From Paracoccaceae bacterium (GTDB lineage: Bacteria; Pseudomonadota; Alphaproteobacteria; Rhodobacterales; Rhodobacteraceae): 9,241 nucleotides of DNA. Below, one piece after another: positions 5,874 to 9,241 of this stretch. The stretch is from assembly GCA_030626365.1 (NCBI GenBank), contig DAOUPC010000093.1, forward strand, positions 1-9,241. Reading direction: 5' to 3'. The position numbers and the translations under genes are program-made. Each line of letters opens with the position of its first letter. Positions within the stretch are counted from its first letter, which is position 1. The notes below the pieces were generated by a model. It was given only the letters and a program-made list of their open reading frames with translations. It searched no databases and had not been told where the DNA came from.

Positions 5874-5930
5874 AAACCGCCCGCCCCATGCACACAAGAG
5901 AGCCGGCCTTGTGCCCCCATGCCACAGTCC

Positions 5931-5994
5931 CTATGCGCACACCTGCACGACCCCCTTCTATGCGCACACCTGCACGACCCCTGTGCGCACGCCT
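5931..5994. repeat. 27-bp tandem repeat, about 2.5 copies, between fabD and the b561-YceI gene
   Basis: Positions 5931-5954 and 5958-5981 are identical over 24 nt (CTATGCGCACACCTGC and following) with a 27-nt period. A third partial copy at 5981-5994 matches 12 of 14 positions and contains the perfect palindrome GTGCGCAC (5983-5990). The array lies 59-122 nt upstream of the plus-strand start at 6053 and about 110-170 nt upstream of fabD. It may be an operator array for either gene. Confidence 0.75.
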
Positions 5995-6052
5995 CTATTG
6001 CACCCCGGCCCTCTTTGACTACCTTAGGCACGCACAGCATCAAAGGCCCCAC

Positions 6053-7312
6053 ATGTCCCTGACCAACACAGCACACAGCTATGGCAGCATCGCCAAAACC
6101 TTTCACTGGCTGACCGCCCTGCTGATCATCACCATCATCCCCGTCGGGATCATTGCCAACGACATGGCACACGACATCCGGGACCCGGCGATTACCTCGA
6201 GCGCACAGGATCTGACGCGCACCTTCTATCTGTTCTCACTGCATAAAACGCTGGGTGTGGTCATCTTTTTTGTTGCTTTGGCCCGTATCCTGTGGGCCAT
6301 AACCCAACCCAAACCCAGCCCCCTGAACCCCACCAACCGGGCCGAGGTATTTTTGGCCGGAACCGTGCATTGGCTGCTTTATGGCTCGCTGTTGCTGGTG
6401 CCCCTGACCGGGTGGATCGATCACGCGGCCACGCCGGGCTTTGCGCCGATCCGCTGGCCCTTTGGGCAATCCCTGCCGTTTGTGCCAAATGATCCGGGGC
6501 TGGCGGCCACCTTTGCCGGACTGCACAAAGTGCTTGAGCGGGTTTTGGTCATTGCCCTGTTGCTGCATATCGCCGGCGCACTGAAACACCACTTTGTTGC
6601 CCGTGACGCCACCCTGCGCCGGATGTTGCCCGCCACCCCGGCCACCACAAACAACGCCCCCATCCCCCCGGCGCACCGTTCCGGCCTTTTACCCCCCGTC
6701 TTACCCCCCGTCGCGGCACTGGTCCTTTGGGGCGTGGCCATCGCCACCGGCAGCGCCTTGGGGGTCATCCCCCCCGCTCTTTCCCTGCCCCGCGCAACCG
6801 CCGAACAAACGCCCCCCCCACAAGGCACCGCCGACTGGCAGGTCACTGACGGCACTCTGGGCCTTGCGATCACCCAGATGGGCAAGCAAACCATTGGCAG
6901 CTTTGCCAACTGGCACGCCGATATCACCTTTGACGAAACCGCCGGTCCCGGCCCGCTTGGCACCGCCCGCGTAACAATCGACATCGCCTCACTTACCCTT
7001 GGGGCAGTTACCGATCAGGCGATGGGCCCGGATTTTTTTGATGCCGATTTCTTTCCCCAGGCGACGTTCTCGGGTGAAATCACCCGGACGGATACCGGCT
7101 ATGTCGCGACCGGCCCTCTGGTTATCCGTGACACAAGCCTGACCATCACCCTGCCCTTTGATCTGGTTCTGGACGGGGACAGCGCCCGGATGACCGGGGC
7201 CATGACCCTTAACCGGCTTGATTACGGTGTCGGCACCAACATTCCTGACGCGCAGACCCTGGGGCCAAAAGTCGCGATCACCATATCGCTTACGGCCACA
7301 CGCAACCGCTGA
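6053..7312 (+). CDS. Cytochrome b561 - YceI fusion protein, 419 aa
   Basis: The N-terminal half (residues 8-192) is a prokaryotic cytochrome b561 with four membrane helices (about 14-36, 62-84, 102-121, 163-183). Its candidate haem-b ligands include His18 (FHWL), His64 (SLHKTLG), His158 (LHKV) and His172 (LLHIAGALKHHF). The end, FVARDATLRRMLP, closely resembles the E. coli CybB C-terminus. A proline-rich linker leads into a fifth helix (about 216-238), which would carry the chain across the membrane. The C-terminal YceI lipocalin-like domain (about 260-417) would then be periplasmic. It contains TIGSFANWHADITFD, MGPDFFDADFFPQATF and the closing NRLDYGVG. b561 proteins exchange electrons with ubiquinone, and YceI proteins bind isoprenoid chains. 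In E. coli, yceJ (b561) and yceI are adjacent, so this is a natural fusion of that pair. The start at 6053 has AAAGG six bases upstream. Longer in-frame starts would only translate the 27-bp repeat. Domain calls are secure; the physiological electron partner is unknown. Confidence 0.93.
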   Translation: MSLTNTAHSYGSIAKTFHWLTALLIITIIPVGIIANDMAHDIRDPAITSSAQDLTRTFYLFSLHKTLGVVIFFVALARILWAITQPKPSPLNPTNRAEVFLAGTVHWLLYGSLLLVPLTGWIDHAATPGFAPIRWPFGQSLPFVPNDPGLAATFAGLHKVLERVLVIALLLHIAGALKHHFVARDATLRRMLPATPATTNNAPIPPAHRSGLLPPVLPPVAALVLWGVAIATGSALGVIPPALSLPRATAEQTPPPQGTADWQVTDGTLGLAITQMGKQTIGSFANWHADITFDETAGPGPLGTARVTIDIASLTLGAVTDQAMGPDFFDADFFPQATFSGEITRTDTGYVATGPLVIRDTSLTITLPFDLVLDGDSARMTGAMTLNRLDYGVGTNIPDAQTLGPKVAITISLTATRNR

Positions 7313-7332
7313 CCCAAGGGAGCAGCGGTTGC
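7302..7332. terminator. Hairpin between convergent genes, probable shared terminator
   Basis: GCAACCGCTG (7302-7311) and CAGCGGTTGC (7323-7332) form a perfect 10-bp stem with an 11-nt loop. It starts within the last codons of the b561-YceI gene and ends eight bases before the stop of the convergent yceI. Neither side has a T tract, so termination may be weak or Rho-assisted, or the hairpin may mainly protect 3' ends. Confidence 0.55.
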
Positions 7333-7340
7333 ACCTGTCC

Positions 7341-7925
7341 CTATTCGTCCTTCATCGCCTCGATCGAAATCCTGACGTCAAGCACATCACCCACGTATGG
7401 CGCAAACAGACCAAGGTCAAAATCGGACCGGGCCACTGTGGTGGTTGCGCTGAAACCCAGCCACGGCTTTTCCGCCCTCGGGTGCTGACCTGCCTTGTTC
7501 AGGACCGCATCCAGAACCACCGATTTACTCACGCCATTCATCGCAAGATCACCGGTAATCTTTGCGGTATCTTCCCCGGTCAGCTCAATCGATGTTGACG
7601 AAAAAGTGACCAGATCAACGTCTTGGTCACCGTCTTGCGCACCGAAAAAGTCAGGCGACATGAAGTGATCGAACCGGGCCTCCCAGCCGGTCAGCATTGA
7701 CTGAACCGGGATCGAAACCGTCACGGATGAATTCGCCGGGCTTTCCTGATCGAACATAATTGCCCCCTCAAAGCCCGAAAACATGGCGTATGAGGTCGAA
7801 AAACCCAAGTGGCTATAGCTGAACACAACCTGGCTGTGGCTGGCATCCAGAACGTATTTTTCAGGCTCGGCAAATGCCGCCGTGACAACCGTGGTCAGGG
7901 CGGCAGCTAACAATATGGATTTCAT
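7341..7925 (-). CDS. Secreted YceI-family periplasmic protein, 194 aa
   Basis: This is a lipocalin-like periplasmic protein whose family binds long isoprenoid or amphiphilic ligands inside a beta barrel (known from the Thermus YceI homologue). Residues 1-19 are a Sec signal peptide (MKSILLAAALTTVVTAAFA) with an AFA cleavage motif before EPEKY. The mature part shows the usual family order: YVLDASHSQVVFSYSHLGFS near the N-terminus, then SPDFFGAQ, DLAMNGVSKSVVLDAVLN, WLGFSATTTVARSDFDLG, and VGDVLDVRISIEA at the end. The length matches E. coli YceI (191 aa). The start at 7925 has GGAG eight bases upstream. It converges on the b561-YceI fusion, so the locus has one soluble and one membrane-tethered YceI. 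The two may share or pass on a ligand such as a quinone; that is inference, and the true ligand cannot be read from sequence. Confidence 0.95.
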   Translation of the reverse strand: MKSILLAAALTTVVTAAFAEPEKYVLDASHSQVVFSYSHLGFSTSYAMFSGFEGAIMFDQESPANSSVTVSIPVQSMLTGWEARFDHFMSPDFFGAQDGDQDVDLVTFSSTSIELTGEDTAKITGDLAMNGVSKSVVLDAVLNKAGQHPRAEKPWLGFSATTTVARSDFDLGLFAPYVGDVLDVRISIEAMKDE

Positions 7926-7965
7926 GGTTCATGCTCCGTGCAATTTCAGACACGAAACATCTGGG

Positions 7966-8012
7966 CACACCCTGTAGCCCATGCAACTGCGCATTTTCAA
8001 ACAGGGCGTGTG
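7966..8012. repeat. Spaced inverted repeat over the predicted yceI promoter
   Basis: CACACCCTGT (7966-7975) and ACAGGG-C-GTGTG (8001-8012) are inverted copies with a two-base insertion, separated by 25 nt. One arm overlaps the predicted -10 of yceI and the other abuts its -35. Arm centres are about 36 bp apart. It may be an operator. Confidence 0.4.
7971..8000 (-). promoter_or_regulatory. Promoter candidate for yceI
   Basis: TTGAAA (7995-8000) and TACAGG (7971-7976) on the minus strand lie 18 nt apart, about 45 nt before the yceI ATG. The -35 is good and the -10 matches only half of the consensus. A further inverted repeat AATTC-GCCG-GAATT (8024-8037) lies upstream. Confidence 0.35.
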
Positions 8013-8038
8013 GTCAGATGAACAATTCGCCGGAATTC

Positions 8039-8067
8039 GGCCCAGGGAAAACGTTAATCCCGGGGCC
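8039..8067 (-). terminator. Hairpin downstream of the 8077-8595 gene, possible terminator
   Basis: GGCCC and GGGA (8039-8048) pair with TCCC and GGGCC (8058-8067), giving nine pairs with one internal mismatch and a 9-nt loop. It begins 10 nt after the stop codon of the minus-strand membrane protein gene. There is no U tract, so termination would be inefficient or factor-dependent. It may separate that gene from yceI. Confidence 0.5.
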
Positions 8068-8076
8068 AGAACCCAT

Positions 8077-8595
8077 TTAGCTGACCAGTTTCACTGTACC
8101 GCTCAACTGGGCGCGCAAGGCTTCGCGGATCTCGGCGTTTTCGATCGGCAGACGCATCAGCATACTGCCATCCATATCGAACATCTCGACCGAATTATTG
8201 GTGAAACGGGCGCTGCCCAGCGTGTCATAGCTGCGCCGCAGCACGGTTTGCGGGCGACCACGGTTGTTCTTTTGCAAAACCCGCACTTCGCTCCGGATCG
8301 GATCGAAATAGGCGTCCGGTTGGTTGTCCTCGTGATTGCGCATCAGCAAGGCCAGACCGCACAGGAAAAAGAACAACGACGCGCCCAGCTTGATCAGCAC
8401 CACATCAGGCGCATACTGGGACCCCGGCATCAACCACATCCCCGATGCGCTCAGCACCAGTGCAGTTCCGATAATTCGAAACATCAGCGTTCGGGCCGGC
8501 CAGTTTGGCGCGAATTTCAGGATCAGCGGCAATGCCTCGTCGAACGTAGGCAGCACCACCGCATTTTGAGTATTGGTTTGCGTGACCGCTTGCAT
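8077..8595 (-). CDS. Unrecognised two-helix membrane protein with a C-terminal soluble domain, 172 aa
   Basis: I do not recognise this family. From the ATG at 8595 the protein has a short polar N-terminus (MQAVTQTNTQ). Two hydrophobic helices follow (about 36-56 and 66-86), joined by a short loop (PGSQYAPDV). A soluble C-terminal domain of about 85 residues (88-172) starts with NHEDNQPDAYFDPIRSEVRV. Its alternating pattern (VRVLQKNN, TVLRRSYDTLGSARFTNNSV, MLMRLPIENAEIREALRAQL) suggests a small beta-rich domain ending in a helix, perhaps similar to a PH fold. By the positive-inside rule this domain should face the cytoplasm. The Shine-Dalgarno site is weak. ATGs at 8622 and further upstream would add a lysine/arginine-rich segment, so the start is uncertain. 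It is divergent from rpsF and upstream of yceI in the same orientation, but hairpins and 150 bp separate them. It is probably a real gene, because codon use and composition are normal and the hydrophobic pattern is coherent. Confidence 0.72.
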   Translation of the reverse strand: MQAVTQTNTQNAVVLPTFDEALPLILKFAPNWPARTLMFRIIGTALVLSASGMWLMPGSQYAPDVVLIKLGASLFFFLCGLALLMRNHEDNQPDAYFDPIRSEVRVLQKNNRGRPQTVLRRSYDTLGSARFTNNSVEMFDMDGSMLMRLPIENAEIREALRAQLSGTVKLVS

Positions 8596-8604
8596 GACTT
8601 TAGT

Positions 8605-8776
8605 CTCTCTGTCCCATCGCATTTTGCGAATTTTCCAGGTTTTCCCGGTTTGTATCTCGTCTTGCATCATGGCGAACAAAACGACAGGAATGGGGCAGAT
8701 GCGGGGTTTTTGCCGGGCATCCCTCTCGTTTTTGACCTGTCGGGGGCTTTTGACGCCCACAGGCACCGATCCGGGG
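8605..8776. other. Divergent spacer with no recognised gene
   Basis: This is the left part of the 320-bp gap between the membrane protein gene (starting at 8595, minus) and rpsF. I see no RNA gene, no coding region with a plausible start and no convincing promoter for the leftward gene. The minus strand shows only a poor TTGTTC-N17-GATACA. The right part of the gap holds the rpsF promoter and leader, listed separately. Confidence 0.5.
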
Positions 8777-8804
8777 TTGCCCGGCCTGACCAGCCGTGTA
8801 TATG
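8777..8804 (+). promoter_or_regulatory. Predicted promoter of rpsF
   Basis: TTGCCC (8777-8782) and TATATG (8799-8804) are 16 nt apart on the plus strand, predicting a start near 8811 and a leader of about 105 nt before the rpsF ATG. It resembles the acpP promoter candidate in both hexamers and spacing. Confidence 0.5.
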
Positions 8805-8833
8805 GGGCCATCCTTTTGCACTATTACCGTACC

Positions 8834-8892
8834 GCGCAGTCTCTCGTGGCGGGGCCGCAAAGGGGATAACAGGCCCCACCGTTGAAATGCGC
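8834..8892 (+). promoter_or_regulatory. Hairpin leader of rpsF, possible S6:S18 autoregulatory motif
   Basis: GGGGCC (8851-8856) pairs with GGCCCC (8872-8877) around a 15-nt loop. The 3' strand is followed by A-CCG (8878-8881). GCGCA (8834-8838) can then pair with TGCGC (8888-8892) to close an outer helix. A helix followed by an unpaired CCG on the 3' side is what I remember of the S6:S18-binding leader reported before rpsF in many bacteria, where the protein pair represses its own mRNA. In an alternative fold the CCG pairs with TGG at 8847-8849. The structure is visible; its function is inferred. Confidence 0.4.
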
Positions 8893-8915
8893 CCAAGCAA
8901 GAAACAGGAGTGCAC

Positions 8916-9241
8916 ATGCCGCTATATGAGCATGTAATGATTGCGCGTCAGGACCTGTCCAACACGCAAGCCGAAGGCCTTATCGAACATTTTGGCACCA
9001 TCCTCGCCGACAATGGCGGGCAACTCGTGGATCACGAGTATTGGGGCGTCAAAACGATGGCCTACAAGATCAACAAGAACCGCAAGGGCCACTATGCCTT
9101 TCTGCGCACCGATGCACCCGCACCGGCCGTGCAGGAAATGGAGCGCCTGATGCGTTTGCATGACGATGTGGTGCGCGTTCTGACCATCAAGGTCGACGCC
9201 CACAAAGAAGGGCCTTCGGTCCAGATGCAGAAACGCGAAGA
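8916..9241 (+). CDS. rpsF: 30S ribosomal protein S6 (RpsF), 5' part, cut by the window edge
   Basis: S6 binds 16S rRNA in the platform of the 30S subunit as a heterodimer with S18. The first 108 codons are present. The N-terminus MPLYEHVMIARQDLS is the standard S6 strand-1 sequence. The block YWGVKTMAYKINKNRKGHYAF (the core of strands 2-3) and MRLHDDVVRVLTIKVD are diagnostic. The ATG at 8916 follows AGGAG by five bases, a strong ribosome-binding site. The tail after about residue 97 (HKEGPSVQMQKREE) is the start of the charged C-terminal extension seen in alphaproteobacterial S6. rpsR and rplI usually follow, but lie outside the window. The predicted promoter at 8777-8804 and the hairpin leader suggest separate transcription and possible autoregulation. 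Confidence 0.97.
   Translation, partial: MPLYEHVMIARQDLSNTQAEGLIEHFGTILADNGGQLVDHEYWGVKTMAYKINKNRKGHYAFLRTDAPAPAVQEMERLMRLHDDVVRVLTIKVDAHKEGPSVQMQKRE

Noticed and set aside
4413..5875. Long plus-strand open frames (265 and 333 codons) opposite fabG and fabD
   Set aside because: They are shadows produced by GC-rich codon bias of the real minus-strand genes. The translation is rich in His, Arg and Gln and has no domain pattern.
5931..5994. CRISPR-like array
   Set aside because: There are only two and a half copies, with three-base gaps instead of unique spacers and no cas genes.
5888..6052. Longer N-terminus for the b561-YceI protein with MRTPARPPS repeats
   Set aside because: The upstream in-frame ATGs lack ribosome sites, and b561 proteins begin just before the FHWL helix as at 6053. 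The repeat is more likely non-coding.
8596..8811. N-terminal extension of the two-helix membrane protein to 244 aa
   Set aside because: The added part is basic and disordered, overlaps the rpsF promoter region and lacks a ribosome site. The start at 8595 is preferred, with 8622 possible.
7981..8937. Plus-strand open frame of 318 codons across the yceI-rpsF interval
   Set aside because: It is antisense to a coherent membrane protein gene, runs across the rpsF start, and has a shadow-like composition.
1..9241. tRNA, rRNA, insertion sequence or integrase attachment site
   Set aside because: No cloverleaf, transposase, terminal inverted repeat or integrase was seen anywhere in the window.

Overview
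The window looks like a chromosome segment of a GC-rich alphaproteobacterium, most likely order Rhodobacterales (Rhodobacter/roseobacter type). Three things suggest this: the start of a gene transfer agent (GTA) cluster with typical Rhodobacterales terminase proteins, a compact fabD-fabG / acpP / fabF-mltG lipid block, and a cytochrome b561-YceI fusion beside a secreted YceI. All calls come from reading the sequence and from remembered family knowledge. No database search was run.

Layout from left to right. Positions 1-746 (minus) hold the first two GTA genes: the terminase large subunit (cut by the left edge, start at 493) and the overlapping small subunit (414-746). Positions 747-955 are a dense control region: an AT-rich palindrome, a near-consensus promoter, a strong intrinsic terminator about 20 nt downstream of the predicted transcription start, and a 10-bp palindrome just before the first GTA gene. 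Positions 956-3390 (minus) are fabF and mltG, overlapping by one base. Positions 3391-3687 hold the acpP terminator and a weak fabF promoter candidate. acpP is at 3688-3921 with its own promoter and a structured leader, followed by fabG and fabD (4127-5821, minus, 3-nt gap). Positions 5822-6052 separate divergent fabD from the cytochrome b561-YceI fusion and carry two different tandem repeats. The fusion (6053-7312, plus) converges on a secreted YceI (7341-7925, minus) across a shared hairpin. Next come an unrecognised two-helix membrane protein (8077-8595, minus), a 320-bp divergent spacer with a promoter and hairpin leader, and the start of rpsF (8916 to the right edge, plus).

How the parts work together. 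FabD loads malonyl groups onto AcpP, FabF condenses them, and FabG reduces the 3-keto product. MltG cuts nascent peptidoglycan strands. The two YceI proteins are predicted to be periplasmic lipid or isoprenoid carriers, one of them tethered to a haem-b membrane domain that probably exchanges electrons with ubiquinone. The GTA terminase pair packages host DNA into phage-like particles.

The most interesting observation is the arrangement upstream of the GTA terminase genes. A good constitutive-type promoter (TTGACT, 17 nt, TATAGG) fires straight into an intrinsic terminator before terS. This matches the geometry of the lambdoid late promoter pR'-tR' and would make GTA expression depend on antitermination. 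The idea fits the antiterminator role reported for GafZ in the Caulobacter GTA, but for this window it is an inference.
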